A stretch of 64,000 nucleotides of DNA from Setophaga petechia (lineage: Eukaryota; Chordata; Aves; Passeriformes; Parulidae). Both the position numbers and the translations under genes were made by a program. The notes beneath the pieces are model-generated. The model ran no database searches, was not told the DNA's origin, and saw only the letters and a list, made by a program, of their open reading frames with translations. The stretch is taken from the NCBI GenBank assembly GCA_024362935.1, contig JANCRA010000006.1, forward strand, positions 30,187,924 through 30,251,923, read 5' to 3'. This document shows positions 27,533 to 39,000 of the stretch, piece after piece; positions within the stretch are counted from its first letter, which is position 1; each line of letters begins with the position of its first letter.

Positions 27533-30500
27533 GTAAGTAGCAGCCACAGTTCTAAATCAGTTCAATGTGTCTGTCAGATCTCTCACTCTCAAACACCCCT
27601 CTGGAACACAGCAGCAACAGCAGCTACTAAAGAGAAGAATGAATGTCACACTCATGGACAAAATATTCCAATATTCCATCGTGCTTGAAGTTCTGCAGCC
27701 TGCTTAAAGGGTGGCACACTGCCTTGGGTGCTTATCCCAAAATCCTAAAGAATTCATTTACATCTTAATCAGAACAGAAGTTATTATTTCAAGGTAAATC
27801 AAGGTGGTTTTATTTTGGTTTTTATTTGATGTCTTTCTTTTGATATAGCAGGAACAGGAACTGGGAGCTTGGAGTGGGCAGCCTGTGGGAGCAGTAGAGC
27901 AGAGTTGTGCTTCCTTGATTTTCCATCTGCAGGCCTTTGTCAGGGTTCATAAAGCAGTTCTTATTTTGTTTGGGTTTCTTTATATTTTCAGGTTACCATT
28001 TCCAAGGAATAAATCTGGAAGCTTTGGACACTGTTGTTTAGATAAGCAGATGTGGTTGGTTGATTTATTGTGTGTGTCTTTCTTAGATCTGGAGATTATT
28101 TGGTTAAAATTTAAAACCAGCTTTGAGATACCGTTGTTTTTCCACTGCAGTGGGATCTCAGCCTTCACATCTTGGCAGAGTTCTGAATGGACCTTGTTGA
28201 AAACTGAGCTTCATATTAGTGCCACTGCTGCCATAGAAATTACTGATGGGACCCAGAGCCCCTGCTAGTTGTGAGAGGTCATCAAACCAGGCAGCCTTTA
28301 GCAGTGCAATATGCTGGGAAGCAAATGTGATTAGAAGGTAGCATTTACTTTTGACTCAGAGCCACCTCTAGCCTTCATCTGATGGATTTCATTAGCCCTG
28401 TGGAATTTGTGTTGCACTTGAGTTAGGTGGTTGGACAGGAAATTTCACTGGGATTTCCTCGTACATTTAATACAAACAGAATTTTTGCATGAGGGCAAGA
28501 GATTTTTCATTAAACTTCTTTGGGTTTAGGGGAGTCAGAATGTAAGTAATGCTCTAGTCATGGGTGAGTTTTCACAAAAAACCATGGGAACAATGGAACT
28601 GCCTTTTTTTTCTGGAAATCAGCCCTGCTCTAGACTTCAGAAGTTGAGTGTGTGTCCTCAGTGCTCTTTCCAGATCATTGCTAGCAGCTCACTGCTTTGA
28701 CTTAGCCTATCTCCAGTGCCCTTGGAAAGGCTGGGGTTTAGCTTTCATTTCATAAACAGCAGAGCTCAGTGAGCAGTTGCTTTTGAAAGCTTACATTAAA
28801 TTTTCTGCCACTCACCTCCTCATCTGGAACCGTTTAGGGGTCTCTGAAGTGTGTGCTTCTCCCTCAGAAGTAGATTACTGTGAGATTTTGTGCTTTCAGT
28901 CTCATCAGCTGTTGGTGACACTGATAAAGCCTGCCAGGCTGGCACACAGAAACCACACACTTAAAATATCACCAAGCTTTCAGCTGACCTCATTGTCCCA
29001 GGCTGCATTTGGGCTTCCTAGTGAGCTGAGGCCTCCACCTCCATCCTAGAGGTTAAATCTGTGGCAAAGAATCCAAACATTTTAAAGAACTGTGAAAAGT
29101 GACATAGAAGCATTAATGAATTTCTTTCTGTACAGCATAGGCAGTAAAATACCATATTGAAAACAATAGGTAAAATAGCCATTTTAAAAAATCAGGGCTA
29201 CTGAAAAGAGACAGAAATGGTTGAATCAAGAGTGCTGAGCCCTGCCAAAAGATTGTGCAAAGATCTGGAAAGGAGTGGAGCTGTGATGGAAGGTGGGTCC
29301 TGTGAAGTTGTGTGTGTTCCTTGGAGTATTCAGAAGTCCAACCCATCCACCAGGAGTTAAGTGAAAACACTTTCCCTCCCCCTTAATCAACATATTCTGT
29401 ATTTTCTGCTGCCCCATCATGTTGCCTCCAAAACTCTGGAAACAAATCGATCCCAAGGAATTTGTTTCCATGACAATTGCAACCTCCCAAGTTTTCCTAC
29501 AACTTCCTTTCCACTTTGTGGGCCCATAAACAAGTACTTAGAATTCAAGGAAAGTATCAGATTCAAACTCAGTGTTCAGAAAATAATTACATGCTGTCCC
29601 TGAGCATATTTTGGGGCCTAAGCCTACATTGTTGTGTTCCAAGTGCATCCCTTGTTCTTCCCCTAGGGTGGATGTTGATTACCTTAAAAGAAAATACATT
29701 TACCACACAGAACTGCATTGAGTTACCATTACCAATTCAAACATGCCCAAACAAAAAACACATACACAAGTTTGTATTTCATGGTGCCTTGGTATCCTGG
29801 ATTATACAAGAGGGGTGGTCTTAAGAGCAGTCAGTGTATGCTCCATAAACAGTGCTGATACTGATCTCAGCAGAGGAGAAAAACTCCAGAGGACTTGGTA
29901 CTGGCAGACTGCAGCTCCAGGAATGGGTTGTGTTTGCATCTGAGGCAGTGCCATGTGTTGTCTTCCCACTGGGGAGGTTCCAAGCCCACCTTGCCCCATT
30001 TCAGGGTGCCAGGGCAGATTTGGGGCACTGGCATTTGGATGCTTGCTGTGGTTCAGCTTTGACTGCAGGCCTGATGTCTGTGAAGGAAAATGTTTTAAAC
30101 CATTCCTGTGAGTCTGCTTTCCAGAAAGGAGCAAGCATGAGTAAGCATCACTTTTCCCTCCATTTCCAAGCTGGAGAAAGTGGCTCTGGTGGGAGATCTT
30201 CCTCTGTCTAGTACAGCACAGGAGGGCAGGAGGCTGATCCAAGATCCATCCTTTACACAGCAGTCTTCCCTTTCCAGAGGAGGGAGTTACTCAAATCCTC
30301 AGCCAGTGACAGACAGGGACCTCTCATGATAATTGTCACAGGCTGATTTTTTTCAAACAGATATTTGTGGTTTAACAATGCCTTTACAATCAGCTCTGGC
30401 CTTAATCTAATTTTAGGACTTCTTTTTTTGAAGTGATGCCATTAAAATGCTCATTTCATCAAGCAGAATGTGATGCTGTTTAACTGTGATATCTGTTTTT

Positions 30501-31565
30501 AATGTGGAGTTTTTGGCAATCACAAGGAAAGTAGTGTACTCTGGCTCTTGATCAGTACCATCTACTGGAAAACAGCATGAAACTCATGGAAAAATGTTGC
30601 AGGCTTTGCTAAGAATTTGTGCATCTCCTGTCATACTTGAATGGGAAATGACAGCCAAGCCCAGGCAATGTGGTTTTGTTTCCCTCTGAGCTCTGTCCTG
30701 GCTGCCTGCTCATTGCTGGTGACCAGAAAGGGTCCCTTGGCTGTGCTGGCTCACTGCTCTCACTGACCCTGTCTAAACACAAACATTGCCTTAGTCTCAC
30801 TGTCAGCCTTTAAATCACAAAACTAGCACAAAGCCATGAGCAAATGGAGCTCAGGTTTATGTAATCAGAATCCTGGGAATGTATTATCATCACTATCTCC
30901 AGCTCAAAAAAGCTTTATGGAGCAAAGCACCAGATGAGAAATAGATCAGGACAGCACCAAGTCTCAAATGCAAGGATTTAGTAGGTCAGCAGTTGGTCTA
31001 TTTACCACAGTCTTATTTAATCAGAGTACCTCTAGCTTTTTATGTCTCTTAATGTGGCCCAGGTTTCCATCACCAGGGCAGGCATAGCAGGAAATCAATA
31101 CAGTAATTTAGATTACTTGGAGACTTCTCCCTTCAGTTTGAATGTGTGTGGATGGGTTATTCAGATTCTGACAGACTTGCTGGAAATGAAAGACGCTGTC
31201 TACAGTAGGGTAAATTGTTGCTAAGAAAGTAATTGACAGGTATGTCACAAAGCCTGAAAATTCCCATTCCCTGGGGAATTTATATCTGATGGTTCTGCTG
31301 TTTACCTCCCAGTCAGCCCTTTAGACATGGCCCAGAATGGGAGCTGGCTCCTGGGAGCTGTTGGGAAATGAAGGGTAAGCTGAGGTGTCACCTCAGAGAT
31401 GCAGAATTGCAGCAGAGCTGGTGTAAGGTAGTAAAAGAAAGTGATTCTATCTCCTGTTTCCAGTGATCTCCCCTGTATTTGTTCAGCATTGTATTTTCCA
31501 TAAAGGCTTTTGTTTGGTGGTTTGGATTATTTTGGTGGTTTGGATTATTTTCTTTTCTGTCTGAT

Positions 31566-32188
31566 TGTGAAAAACGCCAATTACTTGTTTTTAACATTTT
31601 AGAAGTTTAATAGTAATAAAATGGTTATAAAGATAGCAATATAATTAGAGTAATAAAAATTTGGACAATTTGGATGAGGACAATATGAAACAATAGAAAA
31701 AAAAGAGTTACAGACAGTCCAGGTTCCTCTTTTTGGGCAAAATGAGCCTGAAAAGGACCCACGTTAACAGAGGATTAACCCTTAAAAGCAACAGCCTGTT
31801 GCATATTCATACACCTCATCCATGATGCATAAATTCCATTGAAACACAGGATTCTGTCTGGGCAGTGTCAGCTTCTTCCCCAGAATCCTGATGGTCTCTT
31901 CAGGGCTGAGTGAGGCAGGAAGAAGTTCATTTCTTCTGATAAGGGAGCAATAAATTCTCTTTCTCTGAAAGATTCAGGTGTCCTGTGGCTGCTATCTCAG
32001 TGCAAGTCCTTTCTTTAGAAAAAGTATTCTACATAGCACAGTTTCTATTTTAACATTATGTTATAACCTACAACTGTATTTAACCCACTACTTAAGAGAA
32101 TTAATACAGTATAACTTTCTAACATGACACATATAATATTCACTTGAATATTTGCAAAAAGCCAGTCACAAAATACACATTTTTGCCA
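31566..32188 (+). mobile_element. Solo LTR of an endogenous retrovirus (ERVL-like), TSD CTGAT
   Basis: The element begins TGTGAAAAACGCCAATTACT and ends with TTTTTGCCA. The ends form an imperfect terminal inverted repeat and are flanked by identical 5-bp copies of CTGAT (31561-31565 and 32189-32193). A length of about 623 bp, TG...CA termini and a 5-bp duplication fit a solo LTR; 5 bp is typical of class III/ERVL-type integration. I recognise the interior as a common passerine LTR, but the family name needs a Repbase/Dfam match. In the + orientation it carries AATAAA at 31949-31954 and TATA-like sequence near 31830. No viral gene is present. The right end lies only 12 nt from the DNM3 exon at 32201. 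Confidence 0.9.
31949..31954 (+). terminator. Poly(A) signal inside the sense-oriented solo LTR
   Basis: AATAAA lies within the LTR, with GT-rich sequence (GGTGTCCTGTGGCTG) about 20 bases downstream. This is probably the retroviral R-region polyadenylation signal. Because it is in the DNM3 transcription direction, it could end some transcripts prematurely inside this intron. Confidence 0.5.
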
Positions 32189-32200
32189 CTGATGAAACAG

Positions 32201-32427
32201 GTAAAAGAATTTATCAACGCAGAGCTGCTGGCTCACCTGTATTCTTCTGAGGACCAGAACACTCTGATGGAGGAGTCGGCGGAGCAGGCGCAGCGGCGGG
32301 ACGAGACCCTGCGCATGTACCAGGCGCTGCAGGAGGCGCTGGCCATCATCGGGGACATCAGCACCAGCACCGTGTCCACCCCTGCTCCCCCTCCTGTGGA
32401 TGACTCCTGGCTCCAGCAGGCACGCAG
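32201..32427 (+). CDS. DNM3: DNM3 exon encoding the rest of the GED and start of the PRD
   Basis: The exon is 227 nt, starting in phase 0 and ending with two bases carried over, with a GTGAGC donor at 32428. It encodes [20 protein letters not shown], the [20 protein letters not shown] helix, and [20 protein letters not shown] followed by PVDDSW. This completes the GED coiled helix and enters the proline-rich domain. It matches dynamin-family GEDs almost residue for residue. It is notably GC- and CpG-rich compared with the surrounding intron. Its acceptor (GATGAAACAG) has only a short TTTTTGCC pyrimidine stretch, because a solo LTR was inserted 12 nt upstream. Skipping this exon would join phase 0 to an exon that needs two carried bases and would shift the frame. 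Confidence 0.97.
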
Positions 32428-32509
32428 GTGAGCAGCCTCACAGCCTCCCAGCCTCACACTGCACTGCCATGGCACCCAGGACAGCCACTGGGCTCTGTCA
32501 CATTCTCTC

Positions 32510-32958
32510 TCCAGCAGGTCGGGTTGTGGCACAGTCCCTGCCCTTGGGGTGGTGTTGGCTTTTTATACTAAGAACTACTTGTACTTTATTTACAATAATT
32601 TTCCAATACCTATCACCTATGTTAGACAGTCTGTCTCTACTCTAAACCAATCAAACAGTGTCACCATCCCAGCAGAAGATGGACAAGAAGAAGGACAGGA
32701 CACACCCAGATTCCTCCATCTTGCCTCTTGAACCCCCATTCTAAATCCCCAAAATTCTACTTTTTCACACAGTGATAAATTCACTATCATCCTACTCAAA
32801 CTCTTGTGGCTTGTAACTCCTCACACAAAGTTGGTAATTTTTTCCATGGGCTAAAATCGAAGGCACAGGTGTTTGTGACTCTGTGCCAAGGTCTCTGAGC
32901 CCCTTGCCAGGGTCTGGAATCACCCAGGACAGCCAGAGGAATGCCCTGGGTTCTGACA
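32510..32958 (-). mobile_element. Probable endogenous-retrovirus LTR (second family), 3' boundary unresolved
   Basis: Read on the - strand, the block starts TGTCAGAACCCAGGGCATTC at 32958. It runs through a purine-rich U3-like segment to AATAAA and then TATAAAAAGCC (about 32555-32565), followed by GGGCAGGGACTGTGCC. This order is LTR-like, and I recall the sequence from passerine LTRs. I could not find a matching target duplication or a clear CA end near the exon, so the boundary is approximate. It lies antisense to DNM3, within about 80 bases of the exon donor. Confidence 0.6.
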
Positions 32959-33275
32959 CTATACTATACTAAAAAATACAGAAAAAATCCTTACTAAATG
33001 CCAATAAAATAATAATACTAATAACTCATGACTCTTTTCAGAGTCCCAACACAACTTGGCCCTAATTGGCCAATAAGTCAAAACAAATCACACCAGAATC
33101 CAATCAAGCAATCACCTTAAATAAACAATCTCCAAACACATTCTACATAAGCACAACACAAAAAACCAAATGAGATAAGAATTGGTTTTCTTTTCTCTGA
33201 AGCCTCTCACTACCTTTCAGCTTCCCAGGAGAAAAACCACTTGAAAAAATCACTTTCAAAAATGTAAATGCCACA
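32959..33275 (-). mobile_element. Partial LTR of another ERV family, abutting the previous LTR
   Basis: On the - strand it begins TGTGGCATTTACATTTTTGA at 33275. It continues through AACCAATTCTTATCTCATTT and GACTTATTGGCCAATTAGGG to a (TATAG)n-like stretch that runs straight into the TGTCAG start at 32958. It looks like a U3/R portion interrupted or replaced by the other LTR. Family recognition is from memory of abundant passerine LTRs. The arrangement may be a nested insertion or a recombinant. Confidence 0.6.
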
Positions 33276-33339
33276 GTGGTCAGCCTGTCTGGGCCACTGC
33301 CACTGTCTTTGTTTCTTTTTACTTAAGGTTGGGATTAAA

Positions 33340-33950
33340 TGTGTGAGATGGTATTTTATGTTTGGATGTTTATTAGTTTTTATGTCTATTACAGTTTTAT
33401 AAACTGAGAGTTCTACAGTGCTTCACTCTAACAAACTAAAAATGGAGTTGTATTTCTTTTTCTACAAGGCATTCTTTTTCTAAGGGTAAACTGTCTAATT
33501 CAGAAATTACACTTAAATTATTTTTACTTTTAATTTAATAACTAACTAGTCATGGCCTGTAATGTGGATTTTTAAATTTAATTTTATAATACTATTCAAA
33601 CTTATGAAGAAGGAGGACTAGATTCTGTCTTTAAACTTCTATCTTGTCTTTATATATATTACTATATTCTAAAACTTTAAACTCTTAAGTTTTCCACCAT
33701 GTGATATCACACCCTTCTATTCAAACTCCACACCCACAATCCCAGTTCTGTCATTCCATTTTGGAAGTTTCTCCGCAGCCTCAGGTCAAATGTAGTGTTC
33801 TCCTGGAGGTCAGAGTCTGTCAGCACAGAAAATCTAAAATTCTCAGTAACCAGAGTTCCAACAAGATCAGGAGCTCCCTCCCTGCCTGTCTTTTTGGGAC
33901 GATGCTCCTCTGGGTCTTAATGACATGTGTGAGGAAAATCAAAACATTTT
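33340..33950. other. AT-rich segment, possibly further ERV-derived sequence
   Basis: The segment is strongly AT-rich, then grades into 'cacccttctattcaaactcc' and 'tctgtcagcacagaaaatct'. I have a weak impression that these phrases recur in passerine retroviral repeats. There are no open frames of note and no terminal structures. A repeat-library search would settle this. Confidence 0.3.
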
Positions 33951-33984
33951 CCCATATATAATATGGGAATATGTTTTTATATAT

Positions 33985-34019
33985 ATAAACATACCCACCT
34001 ATTCTGTGGGTATGTTTAT
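33985..34019. repeat. Perfect 14-bp inverted repeat with 7-nt loop
   Basis: ATAAACATACCCAC (33985-33998) and GTGGGTATGTTTAT (34006-34019) are perfect reverse complements around the loop CTATTCT. A shorter palindrome, CCCATAT...ATATGGG, lies just upstream at 33951-33967. A transposon terminus, cruciform or structured RNA element are all possible, but none is supported further. Confidence 0.85.
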
Positions 34020-34444
34020 GTGAGCACCAGACAGGATATTTGCCTTGCAGAACACCATCCAGTGGACTCACAGCTTCTCTGATGCTTCAGATAGCAGCTG
34101 CTTCTGTCACCCCAGCTGTGTATCCACTTGGCCTCTTTTTGCAAGCTGTTATAATAATTCAGCATGTCAGGCTTTGTGTCCTAGAAATTCCACTTAATAA
34201 AACATTATTAGGACTTGATTAATAAAATCCATTTTATTCACCTCTTTGCTTGTGTGTTTCAGTGGGAAACACGTGACTCTTAACTCTTAGTGGTCCTCTG
34301 ACACTGACAGCAAAGAAAAATGCCAATAAAAACCATCTTTCATAAGTTTTAACTTTTGTTTAAAGCAAAATACAATACATCAAAGAAAATGCAAAACCTG
34401 CATCCCCACCTTACTAAATTTTGAAATCTCTGCTGTTTCCCCAG

Positions 34445-34678
34445 ATCACCTCCTCCAAGTCCTTCAACCCCGAGGAGACCCACCCTGAACAATCCCCCCA
34501 CCAGACCCTTGTCTGGCCGAGGACCCGCTCCTGCCATCCCCTCTCCGGGCCCGCAGTCGGGGGCGCCGCCGGTCCCGTTCCGCCCGGGAGCTCTGCCTCC
34601 ATTCCCCAGCGCCGAGGGCCACGGAGGACCGCCCCAGGTTCCCTCTCGGCCCAGCCGGGCTCCTCCCAGCGTGCCAAG
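34445..34678 (+). CDS. DNM3: DNM3 exon encoding the main proline-rich domain
   Basis: The exon is 234 nt (phase 2 in, phase 2 out), with acceptor CCCCAG and donor GTAAGA. The first base completes an Arg codon. The peptide is a proline/arginine-rich SH3-ligand array: [45 protein letters not shown] and [28 protein letters not shown] and PPVPFRPG are dynamin-3-like as remembered. PSRPSR occupies the position of the PSRPNR amphiphysin-binding site known in dynamin-1. The PRD recruits dynamin to endocytic and postsynaptic SH3 partners. The exon is GC- and CpG-rich. All three candidate terminal exons (48558, 52489, 54923) begin in the matching phase. Confidence 0.97.
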
Positions 34679-36045
34679 GTAAGAGCTGGGTGTTCCTGGG
34701 GGTGCCGTGGTTCTCTCCCCTGGCACTGCTCCCTGGGTGGGGCGTGAGTGCTGCTGCTGCTGCCGCTGCCAAGGGCTCATAGCAAAGCAAAGCTGGGCAT
34801 TCCCTGCACTCAGGGGTGTTTGATGGAAGCACTTTTTAGCACATAGGCTGTTTGAAAAGATAGGAAGATTTTTTTCATTTTAAAAAATCCTAGTCAGGCA
34901 CTTGGAGGACCCTGATTTGTTTGCGTTAAGAACCCCAGTTCTGGTTGTGTTGTACCCCATAAGGGACCAGAGAGAGAGAGAGAGAGGTCACCCACCCCCA
35001 GGAGGAGAGGGGCAGGGGTACAGCTCCTCACTTCTGCCCTTCTGAACCCTCACCAGAGGAAGCAGGGGCTCTCCTGGGAGAGAACAAGAGCAATTCTTGT
35101 AGAACCAGTGGAACAAACTGGTAGGAGCCTGATTCTTGTCCTGCAAAGCCAGTAATTTCCAGCCTGTTGGAAACAGTCCCTGGTTGTCTGACAGAGTACA
35201 TCATATGGTACCAAGCAATTAGTTAAGGAACAAGATTATCTTCAGTGCATTATTTCCTTTCCTTCTCAGAGCTTTGCATTTATCAAGACCTTTTAAAGTA
35301 GCTTTGCATATTGTATAATTTTCTATGGCATTGACTGCTTTTTTTATATGTTATATGAATAGAATGTCCTTAATGTTTATTTTCTCAATGATGCAATACA
35401 CTTAATCACTTATATACATATATATATTAAAGCCTCTGATTCTGAGGGATTCATTAACTTTCTAAATTATGAGAGGCGTGGGCAGATAAGGCAATGTTGG
35501 AACAAAGGGGTTTCTCCATTTTTGATAAATTAGCTGTTACATTGAAAGTACTCACAGTTTGGGGGAAAAAAAAGAGCTAGCTAAATAGGAACCAAACTAA
35601 AATGTGCACATTTTCAATTTTAAAAATGGTAATTGAGAAGAGAAGCTTTGGAGAAGAATTTTCTTTTAAATAGGTGAGATCTGTCACAGTTGTCAGTAAC
35701 TTAAATTTGAGGCTCAGTGTTTCTAATATAATTACCCTTTATAATAGAAAGCATAAATAAATGAGGTATATCAAAGGAATGAGGTATTTTTATACATTTG
35801 CAATGAAAAGGGCACTGTTGCATCAATGCCCAGCCATGAAACACTCTTTCACCTCAGTGGAAATCCTGTAGCTTGCAGCAGGGACCACTGGGGAGAAACC
35901 TGGAATTGCCTTTCCAAACTTTAGAAAGTTGGAGCTGGAAGGGAAGAACCTAAGGAGCATCCCCTTGCTGGGAGAGCCTGGGGCTGAGCCAAAGGGTTGC
36001 TGCTTGCTCTGTGCCATCAGAGCCACCTCAGAGGGATGCAGGGCT

Positions 36046-36073
36046 GTGCCAGCTGTGCCAGCTGTGCCAGCTG
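36046..36073. repeat. 9-bp tandem repeat (GCTGTGCCA)n
   Basis: About three perfect copies of a 9-bp unit, giving an in-frame Ala-Val-Pro repeat. It is intronic with no coding support. Confidence 0.85.
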
Positions 36074-39000
36074 AGAGAACCATGGCTCCCGTCCCCTGCC
36101 CCGCACGGCAGCGCGTCTCCTTCCCCTGCCTGCCCTGGCTGTGCATGCACGCTGCTTTCCCAGGTGCCTGGCCAAGAGCATGGCTGCTGATGTTCTCCTT
36201 CATGCCAGAGGGCTAGGTGGGATGATGGAGACCAGGAAGGAATGTTCTAGCACTCAAAAAGACACATGGGTAAGCAGCCTGGGAACGCCTCCGCTCGGGA
36301 GCGCCACTGGTGGCACGAAAAGCAGTGGTGGATAAAGGAGGTCAGTGATTTTCAAATTGGAGCTGGATTCAGAGCTGAATGTGAGACTGCCTGACATTTT
36401 TGTGGAAAAAAATAATCTGCAATACACATCTTCTGGACTAGATCCTAGTTCTCTCTTTTAGAGCTATGAAAGCCTCAGACAGAAAACAAAAATCTCAAGT
36501 GCTAAAGAATGAAGGAAGGGTTTGCCATTCTGCTGAAACTTCAGGTTCCTTCTGCTGACTAAAGTGTGAGGGAGGAAATCCCAGGGAAGGGGCTGCAGGG
36601 AAATCACCTGAGGGGGACAGTGTGGCCAGCTCCTGTGCCTATTCAGTGTTTCTTTTGAGCCCTGGAATTTCAGCTACGCTTGGTCTGGTTTTAATAACAG
36701 CCTTTGCAGGATCATAGGAAATTGACTCAGAAAATGGGTCTGAGATATTAAAAGGCGGAAAAAAAAGAGTTTTGAGGAAGAGTTCTTGTGGAAACTTGAG
36801 TTTTTTCTGTGACTTATTTTTGAACTGGGGTGCTGACTGTTCCACCACCATTTTCTGCAGGGATTCCTTGAAGTGTTGGGATCTCTCTTATCTAGGGAAA
36901 TAGTTTAACTTCCTGAGAAGAAAGTAGTATTTTTAAAGTTTATCTCCCTTTCCAAAGGAGCTTTCTGTTACAGCCCCTGTCCCTGTCACATGGAGCTGAA
37001 AATCTGACATGCTGAAGAGATATAGAGTTTCCATTTTCTCCTGTTCTGCCTTAAACTAAAAAGATCATTTTCAGGGGTGAGATTTGGACTGTCCTTGTCC
37101 AGTGAGCAGATCAGCAGCACACGTTTGATGTGGAAAATTTGGCACCTTACCATGAGATACAGCCCATCTTTGAAAACACCAATTTTTTTCTTCTACTTTA
37201 TTAGGATTTATCAAAGGAACTTAGAGAAATGGTGAGCTCTCAGCATTCTCTCACTGTTCCTCCCTTAGTGTACAGGGAAAGGAAAAGAGTTAGGAGAGCA
37301 GGAAATCATTTTCTTCCCTGCTTCGCTCTGATTCTAAAGCTGGTTTGGGTTATGTGCTCTGAATATTTCTGTAAGGAAACAGAAACTATTTGCATGATAC
37401 ATGCCTCTTTTAATTAATCCCACTTGAGGTGGGTGGATCTCTCCCAGCAAAGCCTGTGAGTAAAGGCCCCTGGCTTTAAGGGCTCGATGCCAAAGCATAT
37501 ATGATTTGTGAAATATTCCCCACTGCCAGAATCTGGATTATTCCCCCTCTCTCTTAAAAGGCTTCAGTAGTATTTTGAAAGAAAATGCAGCTGTGTGCTT
37601 GGTTTGGTAGGACAGCTTTAGGCAGGGGCTAGAAGCACTCCAGCTCACCCTGATGTGTGTTTGCCTGCCTGTGTGGAAAGCCTGATCTTGACCAATTTAA
37701 GTTCTGCTGTGGATGCCTGATTTTCAGCTTTTAAATGTCCTGAATGGAAATCTCAGCTTTGCCACAAGGAAAACAATTGAATTGGAAATGTTATTTTTTT
37801 CTTGGCAGCAGAGCCCGTGGTGTTTGTGGGGGTGGAAGGGTGCTGCCCTTTTCTCCCTGTGTGCTGCTACTGTGGATTCACCAGGGCTTTCCCAACAAAG
37901 CCCTGGGCTGGAACCAGGAGATGGTTCCTGACTTTGTCACTGAGACAAAGGTGACCCCACAGGAGGTGAAACCCTGGAGCACTGTGTGTCACCCTCAGGG
38001 GATGGGGCTGCTCTTTAAATCTGAGGCAAGTGGTGGGAGAAAATTCACATTGTGCTGCTCACACACTGTCCCTGCAATTTCCTTCCACCCACAGGCAGCT
38101 CTGCAGCTCCCCTTTGTTATGCCACCAAGGCTGATTCCATCACCTGCTGTGTTGGTAGCTAACCTACCTTGTAAGCCACCATTACATATTTCTGCCAAAG
38201 TGGCAGGAAAAGGTACTTTTACCTGACAGTAATTGCAGCTAGAAATGTTCACACAAAGTCAGGAGCAGTGCAGAAAGCATTACTGCCTGACATCTCCCAG
38301 CCCACAGGCTCCCACTCAACCTTTGGTTGCCAAATATCAACCATTCACAAAGTTTTCTCTGATGGATTTTTATGGATTACAGTTCTTTGAAAAGATTTAA
38401 TGAAATATCTAACCCTGTACAATGAATGATAAGGAGATTTTCTGCAAAAATTGCACATGATTCTCTGAATAAAATCTGTCAGAGTGCATAGGCATATAAG
38501 GCCAGAAGGGTTATCCTGCCTGAGCCTGGGAATCTTCTTTCTCCTGAAAGTTTGACCTTGCAGCTTTAAAAGCTTACTACTGTATTTTTTAATGGAATAT
38601 AAATTGTAATCAAATAGTCATTGCACCAAATTGTTCTGGCAGGATGAGTGAGGGCCCACCTTAGAGTGTTTGCATGCTGACTTGGATGATCTTAATCTGA
38701 ACACCCAAGTAGGAGAGCACAGCTCTCTGTCCTCTTTGAATGGATCTTTGGCAGAAGTTCTATTCAAAAAGTATAGTCTGCAATTAGGATTGTTTCATGC
38801 AAGCAAAGAGACAAAAGTGTTACATGGACAGAATTCAAATTCCTGCTGAACCTCAGGAGGAAAGAAAGCCAAAGAATAATTTAATTCTGCATCTCATGTG
38901 AAGAATATACAGCTACATGGGCAAAGCCAGAGCCCCTCCCAGGGGGGACACTGCCCTTCTGTAGCCAGTGTGTTTCCAACTCTGCCTGTCCAAAGACCCC

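Larger units (their letters stand above)
27533..32200 (+). other. DNM3: DNM3 intron within the GED, carrying a solo LTR at its 3' end
   Basis: This intron separates the two GED exons. From 27533 to about 31500 it is unremarkable unique sequence with only short, unsupported open frames. Its last 635 bases are a retroviral solo LTR plus the residual 12-nt acceptor. A 17-bp local duplication (gtggtttggattatttt type) lies at about 31515-31552, directly before the ancestral pyrimidine tract. Confidence 0.85.
32428..34444 (+). other. DNM3: DNM3 intron rich in LTR-derived sequence
   Basis: This 2.0-kb intron lies between the GED/PRD exon and the main PRD exon. About 32510-33275 is LTR-like on the - strand. 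The rest is AT-rich, possibly also retroviral, with a strong perfect hairpin at 33985-34019. The acceptor is tttgaaatctctgctgtttc followed by cccag at 34440-34444. Confidence 0.8.
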
